Positions 12,016 through 25,386 of a stretch of 64,000 nt of DNA are shown here, piece after piece. How positions within the stretch are numbered: the first letter of the stretch is position 1; the number at the start of each line of letters is the position of its first letter. Source of the DNA: Volutella citrinella. Its lineage: Eukaryota; Ascomycota; Sordariomycetes; Hypocreales; Nectriaceae. The notes beneath the pieces were generated by a model. That model worked only from the letters and a program-made list of their open reading frames with translations, was not told the DNA's origin and did not search any database. The stretch lies in assembly GCA_034401135.1 (NCBI GenBank), contig JAWZSP010000003.1, positions 5,146,001 to 5,210,000 on the forward strand. The letters run 5' to 3'. Made by a program: the position numbers and the translations under genes.

Positions 12016-13099
12016 GGCGGGCAAGCAAACATGCACTGCTGAGCTGCGGGTTGCGGGCGGCGGCGGTGGAAGTGGTGATGGAGGCGGAGGGCGGGCGCTG
12101 GTGTAGTAGGCGATGCGCCTTTCGGGGTCGGCACAGTCTCTCTGGTCGCCTGGGATGGATGCGGTGCTGCAAATCGACGGAACGAGGGGACGGAGGGCTC
12201 CCTGGACGAGCCTTCCAGCGGGACGGATGCGGTCGAAGGGGAGGTGAAGCCGCTGGGGATGCCTGGCCCTGTGTGTCTGCGGAGGATTGGAGGTGTTGTT
12301 GCTGAGGGTGTGACAACGGCACTGCTAATGGCTTTGACAGCTACGGGATAGGGCACGGGGAGAAAAAAAGGGTTCGCATGCATCCGAAAGTCTGGACGGA
12401 TGTGCAGCGCGACTCGGGGATGGGAATGGGTGGGCAAGGCCTCACACACCCAGAGGTCGGGGGGAGTGGTGGGGGCTATAGCGACCAATACAGTGGGTGC
12501 AGCGGCAAGTGGTACCTGGAGCTGGGTGGAAGGCGGTGCTACAGCTGGGGCCGCAAGCAGTGGAGGGCAGCAGCTGGGCTATTACGACAGTGCTAGCAGC
12601 TAGGGGCGAGGGGAGAGGCAGGCGCACGCCAGGGCGTGGCTCTCGCCGCAACCAAATGGAACGAGACAATCAATCAGTCAACCAACGCCAACGGCCCGCT
12701 GGGACTGGGTCACGGTGGCGGAGGGTTTGCAACGGAGCAGGGCTGCAAATACACTGGAGCAACAGTGGGTTCAGTTCAGGCAGACAAGGCAGAGCGCAAG
12801 CTCCCGTCAGGAGGAGGGGAAGAGCACGAGTCGAGGTACCTGCACCCGCCGCCCGTGGGCGACATCTCCAGCCGGGCTAGCCTGAGCTAAAGAGTCCACT
12901 AAAAACCTCGTAAAGAGGACCAGAGGGATTCCAGCGTCGGGGTGTGCGGTGGGTGGGTGTTGGTTGGTGCTCTGGGCGCCGGTTAGCCGTGCGGGATGAT
13001 GGCATGTCAAGGCAGGCATTGGCATCTCATCTCGTGGCGGGAACACTGCTACGTATTAGTTGGCTAATTAATGGCTGTTGGACGCAGTCATGGTGTAGC

Positions 13100-13130
13100 G
13101 GATGGATGGGCGGGTGGATGGATGGATGGC
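13100..13130 (+). repeat. GGAT-type microsatellite
   Basis: A run of imperfect ggat/gggc tetramer units in non-coding DNA. Confidence 0.7.
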
Positions 13131-14362
13131 TTCCCTGGCGATGGAAGGCCAGAGGGAATGGAAACGAGACGGGGTCGGTCGCGTGGCCAAGGACACTGCC
13201 CATCGGCCCCGGACCTCATCCCATCTCGGGGGGCAACTAGCCAGCCGACTGCACTGCCAACACGAAGCCGGCATGGCATGACGGACAAGCAGACGGAGCC
13301 GACGCTCAGGAATTAGACGGCCAGGTCGCATGTCATGCAAGACCCCGGTGACATCCGGCCTCGTGTTGCGCAGATCTGGCATCCCCTTGAGTGTCTTGGC
13401 GTCGGCGATTGCCCTCTGTGACATGGTGGCCGAGGACTACATGACCAACCGTGTTTAGGAGACGACATAGGGAGGGACATACTACGTAGCATGGCGGATG
13501 ACTGATACGATAGACACTCCTGGGCGACTATCCTCCATGCCTTGCCGTGCCGTGCACAGACAGCCACGGACCCGATGCCAGCAGCCAGTGCTCCCCGATC
13601 CGCATTATTTCAGCATTACGAGGAGCAAGGCGCCGCCCGCTTATTGCAATCCAATCCCAGCTGCCCGGGAGGGGAGGCGGTGGGGTTCGCTCCCCTGTGC
13701 AAAGTCAAAGCCAAGGCTCATGCCAATCCCAATGGCAATGTTCTTGTCAATGCAAGATCAATTCGAGCTCCAATGGCCATTCATCAGTGGCCCAGCTCCT
13801 GTCCGGCCTGTTCGCAGCAGCATCCAGTGTGTCATATCCTGAACTGCCGTCAACGAAGCAGTCTATCGTCCGTACAGCCTATCCGGTGGCTCCGTCCCTG
13901 GCGATCCCGCGCGTCCCGGTACGTAACAAAGATTTGATGATGCCCTTCACAGCTTAGCTCCAGCACGAAACAAAAAAAATAGTATTCTTGCGCCGGGGAT
14001 ATTTTTGGAGCGAGGGCGGCGGCGACCCAAGCCCACTAATCACTCCCCAAACCTTGCGGCACACCAGGCGAAGAGAGGCAAAGAAGCAGAAGACAAAGAA
14101 ACAGCGAGCAAGAGGCCGGTTCCCTCATCAGCGGCGCCCTCTGGCCTCCGGCGCCAGTCCGGCCGGCACCAAGGTGGTGCCACCCCCTGCTTATACCGCA
14201 AGAGGGAATTCGTTGATGGCTGGTGCCCCGCCTTACCCGCCCGCCAGGCCAGGACGAGATGGTACTACGTAGCTGACCTGCCCTACCAGAGCAAGGAGTG
14301 CGAGAGAGGGCGGTGATGGGGGAGAGATAGCGTGCAGCATGATCAGCAGCATGAGCCGGCGA

Positions 14363-14380
14363 GGGGGGGGGGGGGGGGGG
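14363..14380 (+). repeat. Homopolymer G run (18 bases)
   Basis: Eighteen consecutive G residues in non-coding DNA. The run length may be affected by sequencing error. Confidence 0.85.
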
Positions 14381-17300
14381 ACGAAAAAACGCCTCCCCCT
14401 GGGGCCAACTCGGCCAGCGCAACACGCGCAGCAAAAATCTCGTGGCGCTCGGTTGCAATGGCGCCAGCCAGAGCTGCGAGCTGCTGCTGGCCGACCCCGT
14501 CGTGCGGTAGAAAATGGCTGGCGCTGCCTTTTGTGGCTGGCCTTGCGGGCGACTAGGCCCCCAGCTGAAAAAAGCCCACGGCGCAATGGCGGCCGGGGTG
14601 GGGAATCCCGGGACTCATGGTGCTGTTGGACGGCGATAGCACGAAAGCCAGTCAGACGGGTAGCGCAGGGAGGCAGCAGATAATTAAGTGGTAGTGACTG
14701 TCAGCATTTTCAATGGTACGGTTGCCTGCAGAAGGGTCGAGCGTGAGCCGTCATCATGTAATTGCATGTAAGCTTGTCCAGCATTAGGTTGCCGTGAACA
14801 GCGAGCAGTTGACGGATACCCGCGTGCCGCGAGGATACCTTCCATGCCTGCACCAGGCCCATTGGATCATCCGTCAGTCAGTCTTTCGGTCTGTCCTGCT
14901 GACTGAGCGCTTGAGGTGCCTCTGCAGATGCGATGCGATGTGATGCTCTCGTCACAGCAGCAACAGCGGCAAGGCCCCCCACCGCCATGGCACCGTACAG
15001 CACCCGTAGCACTGACCCCCTCCCCGGCGGCGTGGGTGGTTCGATGCGGGCTGGCTGCACAGCGGCCACTGGCACACTTTGTTTGGCCCAGCCAGCCAGG
15101 AGCAGCAGTCCCCAGAGCAACAATCGGAATCGAACCAACAGGAGCAAACCTGTGCCCCCCCCTCCCCTGTGCCGCGGCACCGGCACGCCCTGTCAAGTCG
15201 GGCTGCTGACAGACAGACAGTCGCCCCTTTTGGGGTAGGCCCAACGGCAATACGAGGCCCAGCATGGCCACACTGCCTAATATGGCCGAGCGGGTGGTGG
15301 TACTGCTGGTTTGTTGGTGATGGGTCGTGGGATGTGATGGGATGGGACGGGTGCTATCTTTTCGTGGACAGACAGGACTGCAAGCGGGATTGCATCACGC
15401 CGAACCAGACCAAGGCGTGACATCACCGGTCCCCATGAATCTTTTTTTTTGAGACCCCATCGCCGACCCCGTTTTCGCAGTTCGTCCCTGATGGCGGGTT
15501 TCGTCCTAGATCGGGTTCAGCCTCTTCAGCTTCTTCAGCCATTCTCCGCTAACAGCCTCCTCCTCCCCCCATCGCCAGCAAACGCCAGCCCAGCGTCGCA
15601 GTCGCCAAAACGGGACAAACCCCTCCCTGCCGATATGCCGAGCAGCGACCTCAGATCCATGGCCTCCCTTGTCAGTTGCCCCCGCTTGCAGCATGGCGGC
15701 TGGTGCCCGCCCATTCCCATCTGGCTCCCCCTGTCCGCCCCCGTCCCAGGTCGTCATTGGCTGTCTCGAACGCTGTCAGGAAGGGTCTCAGGTACCGCAG
15801 CCTGGCACGAATCAGGACGCAAAGGAGGGAAAAAACAGGATGAGTGGGCGGCCGAACCCATCACGGGCTCGAGCCCAGAGTCACAGCGCGGCGATAATGG
15901 AAGCACACATTGCAATCCAGCGGACAAAAATAAACACTCACAACACGAATTGGCAAAATAGCCTACGACGTAGTACGTACGCAGAATACGCACGACACGA
16001 GGCTGTCGGAGCTGACGAACACGCAATAGACAGTGGTTGCAATACTAGCAGCACACACAGCGGACTGTGCCGACAGCGAAGGAGTTGATGGCCAAAGTCC
16101 CTTTTTTCCCACGTTCTTATTTTCTTCTTTCGCCACCCAGATGGCTACCACAGAAGCTTCCTGTCGGCCAGGGGGGCTCCCTCTCCTGATGTCGTTTCCC
16201 CGGGCCTCACCAGAGCCGACAGGGGGCAAATAAAACAAGAATACTGCGCCATACTGCACATCCCCGGCCCATCTCCCAGCTACCCGATCCATGGGCTTGC
16301 CAGCCGCGCCTGACTCTCGGTTGTCCGAGCCAAGGCTTCTTCGGGGGAGGGAGGGGGAGGAACCTACCACTGGCCTGAAATCCTCTACGGCGGCATCCGT
16401 CAACGGGAAGGAGTAATAGTTCGCTGAGAGGCAGACACCAACAAACACAGCTCTCCATTTCCCTCCCTTTGCTTCGAAAGCCCTTGCAGTGGGAGAAAAA
16501 AAGGACTCGCAAGCCAGGGATGGGGGGCGTGCGCTCAGGAACGCCGCACCCCCCCTCGACTATGACTGCTCTTGATATAATGCTCCCAGACTAGCGACGC
16601 TTTCGTCGTAGTTTCCATCCCAACGCCGGCCCACCCCCTGGCCCGATCTACTGATATCTGCCTTGTGCCTTGATACGAGGTGCTCCAGGGCTGCTGGTTG
16701 GCACGCCTGTCTGCCCTCCCGCGGGCGCAAACCCTGATCCGCCTCTGCCTCTGCTTCAGCTACAGCTCAGACGTAGCGCTGATGCCCGTAGCACGTAGTA
16801 GCAGGTACATGGGCGCTGCACGAGGAGAGAGCCCGACGCTAGCACGAGGTGCTGTGTGTGTGTGTGAAGGATAATAAACACGCAAGAGTGACTTGTTTGC
16901 TGCTCTCCAGTCGCGGCCTCGGCATCATCGTTGCGTGTTCCAGTCTCCCGCCGTCTCCAGCGGGGACACACGAGATGAAGAACAGACGCCCTGTCGTCAC
17001 CGTTTCACCTCCCGGCTCGACACGAGCTGGAACTTCTTGAGGGACGGCTTTTGCTGGAGACTGTGGACAGCGTCCAATTTCTCCGTCCGCCGCCCGAGAT
17101 GGAGAGCACTAGCCGCGCAGATATGTCATTACGGGTCCCGGACAGCCCGGAGCTCCATCTCATGCTTCGCTCGGCGCGGCTCCAGTCCACCATGGCCCAT
17201 GGCATCCGCTGCCCTGCCTCCCCCCCTGGCCTGTCAATGCCGAGAAGTGACGAGCCCTGGGCTGGGCAGGGGGAAGCCAAGCGAGTACCAGTACATTGGC

Positions 17301-18078
17301 GACGCTACACCTCGTACCGTGCACCTCTCGCCGTCCCGGGCACTCTCTAGCTGTCGTATTGGAGCTCCTAGCAGCACCCAGCAGCCGCCCCAGCACCGAT
17401 TTTGCCTTCCTGTCTGCCCCAGTTGGCGCTGAGGGTCCTGACGGGGGTGCGGGCGATAATAGTCAGGGCTTGGTTGGGTTGCGTGAGACACTCACACGCC
17501 CTCCCTCTGGTTGCTCGTGTTCCCGGCCGCCGTCACAGCATCCCCGATCCCCACCACTGCAATAGTGCGAAGTGTCTTGCTTGTCTCTCGCTCCAGTCCC
17601 TTCTCTTTTGTTTTTCTCCCAACCCATCCCCGAACTCGAATCCCCCAGTGTGTCTTGTCTTGTTCTTTTTGGGGCTGTATTCTCTCGTTCATCCCGTCTC
17701 TCGTTCACCGCGTGCTAGGGCTTGCATGTAATTAGACTTGCACCACGCAGGGCCAGCCGCATACCAGCAACCACACACATCACATCGCCGCCAACCACCA
17801 CACTCGCTTTCGACCTCGGCCTCCAGTCACCACAGTGATAGAGTACTTCAGCCAACCAATCCCGTCAGGACCGACAATTCACCGTCTTGGACATAGACGC
17901 ACTCGGGAAGTCTCTCGGCACAGCAACCTTAATCTTGGACATCACAACCACAACCACAACACGCACCCCCCTCCCTTCTGTGGCCGGTTGCTATACATCC
18001 AATCCATCTTGGGACTCCAACTCAAACTTCGTCGACGTTTGCGGCCGGTGTCCTCCCCGCTAGGCACCACGGGCAACC

Positions 18079-21044
18079 ATGAGTGGCTACCGCTCCTACA
18101 ACCCGGGCTCGCACCACCAGGACGAGCGCGAGTACCGGGAGATGGTAGAGTTCGACGACGTCCACCGCCAACACCAGCAGCAGCAGGAGCACCAGCAGTA
18201 TCAGGCTCAGCTTCAGCAGGACCAGAGCCTGTACCAGCAGCCATACTCTCCGGCCAACCCTCAGACTTACTACCCGCCCATGTCGCCTCATGACACGGCG
18301 GTCGACGAGTTCCAGTACCAGCAGCCTCCGGGACGCTCCATCACAGATCACTCGCCGCCGCGGCAACAACACCAGCAGCTGCAGCAGCAGCAGCAGGATC
18401 CCTACTACCAGCAGGAGGGACGGGCTCCCCCGCAGCAGCAGCATCTTCAACAGCAGCCTCAGCCTCAGCACCAGCAGCAGACGCCGCAGCAGCGGTCCTC
18501 TAATGGTGACGACTACTCGTACAACCCGTACGAGCCCCCGGCGTGGCCCCTGGGAGCTCCTGGTGATCGCATGAGCGGCAGCACGACGCAGTACTTTGCC
18601 ACCGAGACGCCGCTGGGCGGATCGCGCTCCGGCACGCCGACGCTGGTGAGCGGTGCGCAGACGCCGGCGAGGCACGGCAACTCCTCCGTCGACTGGCGAC
18701 CCTCGAGTCTCATGGTACGTCCCGAGGATGCGGCCTCGAGCCCCCCTCCCGGCGAGGTGGGCGGCCCTCAGCTCCAACAGCCCCAGCTCCAGCAACCCCA
18801 GCACCGGAGCCCTCCCCCAGCATATCGCGGACCCCGGATGAGCGGACTAACCTGTGCCTCGCAGAACCAGAGCAACCTCAGCCTCGCGGGCTTGCTGCCC
18901 TCGGGGGCGACGACGGTAGCGGGCGGTGCGTCCAAGACGTCGGTGGACAAGGCCAACATCACGCAGCTGCACGAGCGCGACGACGCCGAGATCTGGAAGG
19001 GCTGGAAGCGCTACCTGTTCAAGATGACGCCCGTGCTGACCGTGGCCAACACCCTCCTGTACCTGACGTACCTGGGCCTGCGCATCTACTGCGTCGTGAC
19101 CGCCCAGGAGGCCTTTGGCGCCGTCTTCGCCGCTGCTTGGATCTTCATCGCCGTCGAGGTCGCCGTCGCCATCCCCTCGCTCATGCACAACACATGGACA
19201 ATGTGGTGCCTCAAGAAGCGCCACCGCCCGCGTCTTCGTCTCCTCGGCGGCGACGTGCCCACAGTCGACGTCTTCGTGACGTGCTGCGGTGAGGACGACG
19301 ACCTTGTCCTCGACACCGTCCGCGCCGCCTGCGCCATCGACTACCCGACCGACCGGTTCCGCGTTGTCATTCTCGACGATGGAAAGAGTGAGGGCCTCGA
19401 GGCCATGTGCGCCGAGCTCGCCCTGACCTACCACAACGTCTTCTACATGGCCCGTCTAAAGGTGCCAGGCCAGCCGCACCACTTCAAGGCCGGTAACCTC
19501 AACTACGGCCTCGACCAGGTGCACCTCCTTCCGGGTGGTGCTGGCCAGTTTATGGCTGCTCTGGATGCCGATATGGTGAGTTTGATATCTTCGCTGTTGA
19601 TTTTTGTTTGCATTTCCCGGCGTTCTGGGAAGTGAGATGTTGCAGAAAGTGTCATGTTGGTCATCATGTGGTTGATGGTGGCATGTCGTTGAAAGAGGGG
19701 ACCAACTGTGGCAGTGCTCTGCTTACTTCAGAACCCATCGTTTCACATCTATTAAAGCCGTCGGAATTGAGTGCTGACGAGATCAACCAGATCCCCGAAC
19801 CCGACTGGCTGCGCGCAATTCTCCCCCATCTGCTGCTGGAGCCCAAGATGGCTCTGGCTTGCCCCCCCCAGCTCTTCTACAACACGCCCCCCTCGGATCC
19901 CCTCGCGCAGAGTCTCGACTTCTTCGTGCACGTCATCGAGCCCATCAAGGACGCCATGGGCGTCGCCTGGTGCACCGGCTCCGGCTACGTCGCCCGACGC
20001 GAGGCCCTTGACGAGATTGGCAACTTCCCGCTGGGCTCGCTGGCCGAGGACGTGGCTACGTCGACGCTGATGCTGGGCCGCGGCTGGAAGACGGCCTTTG
20101 TCCACGAGCCCCTCCAGTTCGGCACCGTGCCCGAGGACTTTGGCAGCCATCTGAAGCAGCGAACGCGTTGGGCCATTGGTACCGTCGATACGTCCTTCAA
20201 GCTCAAGTTCTGCCTCTGGGGCGACAAGGTGCGAATGATGACCTTTGCCCAGCGCTTCTCGGGCTTCCTCTACGCGTCGCTCAGCTTGTACACCATCCTC
20301 CTCACCATCTCGCTCTTCGCCATTCCCATCATTCTCATCATGGGCAAGCCTCTCGTCGCCTACGCCACTGAGGAGCAGCTCCGCTGGCTCATCTGGGCCT
20401 GCTTCGCCGCCACCATGAGCAACCGGCTCTGCGAGTTCGCCCTTTTCGCCCCGGCCGGCTACCACACCGGCCAGCGCGGTTCGCGATACCAGCTCTGGAT
20501 GGCTCCCTACATCGCCCTGTGCCTGGTCCGCTCCTTTATGCTGCCCAAGTGGCTCGGCGGCCAGACTCAGGCCTTCAAGCCCACTGGATCGCTCGCCTCG
20601 GCCATCAACGAGCGAGACCCTAAGCTCAAGAAGAACATGTTCCGTCGCATGTGGGCCATCCTCATCAACTACATGGCCCTGTTCCACCTGGCCTTTGTTT
20701 ACATGACCCTCGTGGCTGTCGTAATCGTCTCGTATCGCTGCTTCTATCCGGGCGTGTCGACGCGCGACGCCCTCATCGGCCTCCTCACCCACGCCTTCTG
20801 GCCGCCCGTCACCTTCATTTTCATGTGCAGCTCGCTCTGGACGCCCGTCGCCTACGCCATTGACCCGCCGCAGATGCCCGAGCGTGAGGAGCTGTTGGAA
20901 CGCGACCCCAAGACGCGCATCGCGCACCCGACGAAGAAGAGCAAGAAGATTGCCTTTGGCGGTCAGGCGGCCTGGTTCGAGCTCGAGTACACGACGACGA
21001 CGCTGTACACGTGCCTTGTCTTTGTGGCGTCCTTCATCTTCTAA
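18079..21044 (+). CDS. Type 2 glycosyltransferase, cellulose/chitin-synthase-like, Gln-rich N-terminus
   Basis: Three exons: 18079-18714, 18865-19575 and 19791-21044, with introns 18715-18864 (gtacgt, actaac branch, gcag) and 19576-19790 (gtgagt...ccag). The product is about 866 residues and every junction is in phase 0. Residues 1-160 are low-complexity, dominated by Gln, Pro and His from CAG/CAA codons. After two membrane segments (about 268-318) comes the GT-A domain. It has Asp-Asp-Gly (383-385), a His-His-Phe-Lys-Ala-Gly-Asn stretch (417-423), the metal-binding Asp-Ala-Asp (446-448), an acidic Glu-Asp (535-536) and the processivity motif Gln-Arg-Thr-Arg-Trp (572-576). Several C-terminal membrane segments follow. 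The architecture is that of fungal membrane GT2 synthases needed for normal hyphal growth in some plant pathogens; their polysaccharide product is not settled. The first intron is 150 nt, a multiple of three without a stop. Confidence 0.9.
18166..18498 (+). repeat. CAG/CAA-rich tract in coding sequence
   Basis: Repeated CAG and CAA codons produce poly-Gln blocks in the N-terminal domain of the GT2 protein. Such tracts often vary in length between strains. Confidence 0.8.
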
Positions 21045-23912
21045 TGAGATGCACCAAGTCAGGGCCATGTTGAAGGACGTCGTCTCTCGAACGACTTGTC
21101 TGGTTACGAATTGATTCAATTTTACGATACATAATGTTTGGGGCATCGGGCTCACAGCGATGTCCTTTCCCCTAAAACGGGACGAGGCGCACTTTTCTGT
21201 CTGGGCGGCTTTGCGGCGAGCAGCAGGCGAGGAGGAGTTGATGCGATTTCCCACTACAACAGCAACATGCAACAACATATGGCGCGGCACGACACCTCAT
21301 ATACTGCGGGCATAGTCCTCGACCACTCATGACGACGATGCTCGATGCGTCGTTCCGATGATCGGGGAGGACTCTTGGATTTATTGGAATTTCCTCCTTC
21401 CCTACCTTTACTTTTCCTTTTCTCTCTCTCTCTTGCATAGATGCGCACGACAATAATGCGTACTTTTCTGGATGCGGTACTTGTGGAAAACCTATAGAAG
21501 GGAGTCGGCCTCGATTGGCGCGCATATATCCAAGGCGAGGCATACACACATATTTGAGTATTTATTCAAGCAGGCAGTATCGACGCGGGTCGATACGGAA
21601 CGGCGTACAGAACTACGAGCGAAGATGGCCATGGATAAGCTGCACCGACTGTGCCGTGGATAAGGGCAGTGGCAGTGCACTTGGCAGATAATACTGTACT
21701 AGAGTAGAATGAACAAGAACTGGTCGCAATGCAGACCGCAATTACTGAAACCGGCGTCGCGCCGCTCCGTGTGACAGACCAACGAGCATTAATTCATGGC
21801 TTTGATTGAGGGATTCTGTCAAGTGTTTGCATGCAATGCGCTCTCTGACCGACACTCTTGATGGAACGCACGCCATGTTTGCTAGGTATCATCCGGTTGG
21901 CTGCCTCCCACGAACAGCCTCGGCGTTGGCCGCAATACGATAACGGCAGGTCGGAACCGAAAGCTCTCCACGCCTCCCTTGTCTCCCGCCGGCTGCTCCC
22001 TTGCTTGCGGTGAGGACGAGCAACGGGCGGTGACTACGCAGACAGCCGGCAAACAGGCACCGGGATGCGATGAGACGGCAACAACTTTTCACGCAGTCGA
22101 ATGGCGAGGTGCTGCATCGTGCGATACGTGCAGTCGTGGAAGCGAAAACTGCCGTAAAATGCCTCTTGCTGCTTGGCCTTGGCCTACGGTCGCAGACGGC
22201 GATTACATCCCGCCGTCCAGGGTGCTGCCCCCATCCTCAACAATTCTAGGCGCATGCACATCTCCATCTGCAGCGGGGACTGGGAACGAGGACCCCTGGG
22301 GACATGCCCGGAGTCTTCTCCAACGGGGGACAGGCTACAGTGGGTTCAGGGCTGGCTCTCAACGGTATCAGCGCGTTCGTGATTGACCTGGCAGGCAAGA
22401 GCGAGCTACGAGGCAGGCGGCAGTAACGTGACTGGACCCTAGATGCAGATCTTGCATGGTCCACCCACCTCCCAACCCTCCCAATCCCAGGAGCATGGAT
22501 CTGCCGTGCCGCCGCCGAAGCTGTGAGCGCCCAGCCAGCCAGCCAGCAGCCAGAGCGCCCCCATACCTTGTAGGCCGCCAGGAACGGCCGCTGGAGGTGG
22601 TGTGCTGCTGCCGCCGAGCGCAACGGCGTGGGCGTGGGTGTGGTGGCACTGGTGGGCGCCTGTGTCTCATCAAGATAGCGCACATGCCGTAGCGGCCAGC
22701 GCCCAGATTGCGCCGCATGCCACACAAACCAACCCCCATCTGCCGCCCCTCTTTGGATGGAGCTATGTAGGCAAGATCTGGCACGTCCCTCCACGAAGGA
22801 AGAAAAAAAAATAGACACGGCACCGAGAAGCATTGGGGCGCGACCCCGGGTTTAATATTACTGAGGACCGCAAGGGGACCGCGCCAAAAGGGCAGAGGGC
22901 CAAAGGGGCGGGCCCTGGGTGGAGTGGGTCCCTGCGACAGGGGTCTAGGTACCTGGTCTGCCACGCGCGAGCCAAACAGAGCGCGGCGAGATCAGATTTG
23001 ATTCAACAAAAAAAAAAAACCAATCTCAACTTGCGAACATGAACGAGTGTGCAAGACTGAACGGCCAACGCGCACCACCACTCGCACCAGGCGCGCACTA
23101 ACCCGGGACCAAAAGGTTAATGCACGCGTGGCCCCAACAGGACCGCTAAATGGCCCATCCCCTCCAAGGGTTCGCCGCTGGTTGGCTCTGCTCCTTTGGT
23201 GCCGGCCGGATGGAGGGCCCGTCGGCAATGCGCTCTCCCTCTTCCTGATTGCTGCTCAGTCTCCTTTGCGCTCTTGCCATCTGGGACGGGCTTGGGCCTA
23301 GTCCCGATGTCGTCTAGCCCCAGGTCCCCCCGACAGAGAGGCTGGACCCCTATTCCGCGACTGACTCTTGACACCTGTTGTGTATGGACGGGGGCATTGA
23401 GGTTGGTCAAGCAAATCGCCCCCAGGGGGAGCACGTCGCCGCTTGTCTCCGTCTGGACTACGGCCGGCCAGGGCACGACCGATTCCTCCCGCTTGGTCTA
23501 GGCATTGCCGCATCGCACATGCTTGGCCGGGAGGTGGTGTACTTGCCCGTCTGCCCATGGCGGTGCCGCAGGGCCATGTACCTTGTTGTTTGAGTCGTAT
23601 GGGCTCCGAGGCTGGGCTGGGGGGTAGTCTATTTTCTCCTCCTGCTCCTCCTCCATACGAAAAAAAAAAGAGGACACCACACACTCACCCGGCCCTTTTC
23701 TTCTCCTCCCCTCTCGCTCACTTTCCTCTTCCTTCTCCCTCTTCTTTCCCCTCCCACGAAGCTAGTCAGCCCATTCGGTCGGTTCTGTCTTCCGCTTCGC
23801 TCGTCGACCCTTCCTCCCACCCACTTGACGCTATAGTGAGACAGCTGGCCCGTCTCCTGCACCAGTCGACCGTCGTTGCTTGCTTGCATTAGCTCAAGTC
23901 GACTCTCTCATC
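21045..23912. other. Intergenic, no gene seen (about 2.9 kb)
   Basis: This contains the 3' side of the GT2 gene and the upstream region of the desaturase. Only short, Arg/Ala/Gly-rich open frames without motifs are present. The last 220 bases are strongly pyrimidine-rich. Confidence 0.55.
23691..23759 (+). promoter_or_regulatory. CT-rich tract before the desaturase
   Basis: An almost continuous run of C and T with few purines, 150-220 bases before the ATG at 23913. CT-rich boxes of this kind are common near transcription starts of well-expressed fungal genes. Confidence 0.45.
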
Positions 23913-25386
23913 ATGGCTGTCCGTCAGCGCACCACCTCGACCACGGTTGTGGTTGAGGAGAAGGTCAAGGTACGTTGTCATGAGAAGACATCATGGTGTC
24001 TGCTTGCGCGCAATTGGACTCCCAGTCTGCAATGTTCCTGGACCGCAATGGATGATCCATGATGCCTTGATCGCTTCGAACCCCAAACTAACATGCTCTC
24101 CAGCTCCAGGCTTCCCTCAAGGCCGAGCCCGTCTTCCCCGACATCCAGACGATCCGCGACGCCATCCCGGCTCACTGCTTCAAGCCCACGCTGCTGCGCT
24201 CCTACTACTACGTCGTCCGCGACCTGCTCATGGTCGCCGGCCTCGTCTGGGCTGCCCTCACCTACATCCCCACCATCCAGGACTCGTACCTCCGCTTCGG
24301 CGCCTGGATGCTCTACGGATGGCTCCAGGGCCTCGTCTGCACCGGTGTCTGGATCCTCGGCCACGAGTGCGGCCACGGCGCCTTCTCCCTCCACGGCCGC
24401 GTCAACAACGTCACCGGTTGGGCCCTCCACTCGTTCCTCATGGTCCCCTACTTCTCCTGGAAGTACTCGCACCACCGCCACCACCGCTTCACCGGCCACA
24501 TGATGAAGGATATGGCCTTCGTCCCCGCCACCGCCCCCCGCAAGAGCAAGCTCGCCCTGCTCGGCATTGAGATGCACGAGCTGCTCGAGGACACCCCCAT
24601 CTGGCAGCTCCTCTGCGTCCTCGGCCACCAGCTCTTCGGATGGCAGACGTACCTCTTCTTCAACGCCACCGCCGGCAAGGGCAGCCTTCAGCGTGAGGTC
24701 AAGGGCGCCGCCGCCTGGGCTCGCGTCAGCCACTTTGACCCCTTCAGCGCCGTCTTCCGCGACAACGAGCGCATCTTCATCTTCATCTCCGACGTCGGCC
24801 TGGCCATCACTGCCACCGCCCTCTACTTTGCCGGCAAGGCCGTTGGCACCTCCACCGTCCTGTACCTCTACCTCGTTCCCTACCTCTGGGTTCACCACTG
24901 GCTCGGTAAGTTGGGCTTTCCCTGGTCTTGGACCGGCTGCTTCAGTCAAAGCGATCGCAGTGCTAACAATGCCTAGTTGCCATCACCTACCTCCACCACC
25001 ACCACGAGGAGCTCCCCCACTACACCCCCGAGGGCTGGACCTTTGTCAAGGGTGCCATCGCCACCGTCGACCGTGACTTTGGCTTCATCGGCAAGCACCT
25101 CTTCCACGGCATCATTGAGCGCCACGTTGTTCACCACCTGTTTGCGTAAGTGCCACCACACGACACCGCTGAACCAAGCCAATTGGCCAATTGCTGACCT
25201 TTGCGCAGTCGCATCCCCTTCTACCACGCCGACGAGGCCACCGAGGCCATCAAGCCTGTCCTCGGCGACCTCTACTGCGAGGACCGCCGCAGCTTCCTCG
25301 GCCAGCTGTGGACCATCTTCGGCTCCCTCAAGTACGTCGAGCACGACCCCTCGCAGCCCGGCGTCATGCGCTGGCACAAGGACTAG
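23913..25386 (+). CDS. Membrane fatty acid desaturase, fungal delta-12/omega-3 type
   Basis: Four exons: 23913-23969, 24104-24905, 24977-25145 and 25209-25386, giving 401 residues. The three histidine boxes of the di-iron desaturases are intact: HECGH (106-110), the HHRHH group (142-146) and HVVHH (336-340). Hydrophobic membrane segments lie between them. The N-terminal Val-Val-Val-Glu-Glu stretch, overall length and C-terminal Met-Arg-Trp-His-Lys-Asp ending resemble fungal omega-3/delta-15 and bifunctional delta-12/delta-15 enzymes. These introduce a second or third double bond into C18 acyl chains in the endoplasmic reticulum. Strict delta-12 activity cannot be separated from omega-3 activity by eye. 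Codon use is strongly C-ending, suggesting high expression. The residue after the third box is Ala, where I would expect Pro or Ser. Confidence 0.92.

Larger units (their letters stand above)
12016..18078. other. Long gene-poor region (about 6 kb)
   Basis: This is the shared upstream region of the GH12 gene (leftward) and the GT2 gene (rightward). It is GC-rich, with many short overlapping open frames in all six frames and none with domain features. It contains a GGAT-type microsatellite (about 13100-13130), an 18-base G run (14363-14380) and a short TG repeat (about 16852-16866). The last kilobase is pyrimidine-rich, as in many fungal promoters and 5' leaders. Confidence 0.5.

Noticed and set aside
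19752..21290. Minus-strand open frame of 512 codons
   Set aside because: Antisense shadow of the GT2 exon 3, caused by its strong GC codon bias.
23978..24949. Minus-strand open frame of 323 codons
   Set aside because: Antisense shadow of the desaturase. Gly/Val/Glu/Asp-rich as expected from the complement of C-ending codons.
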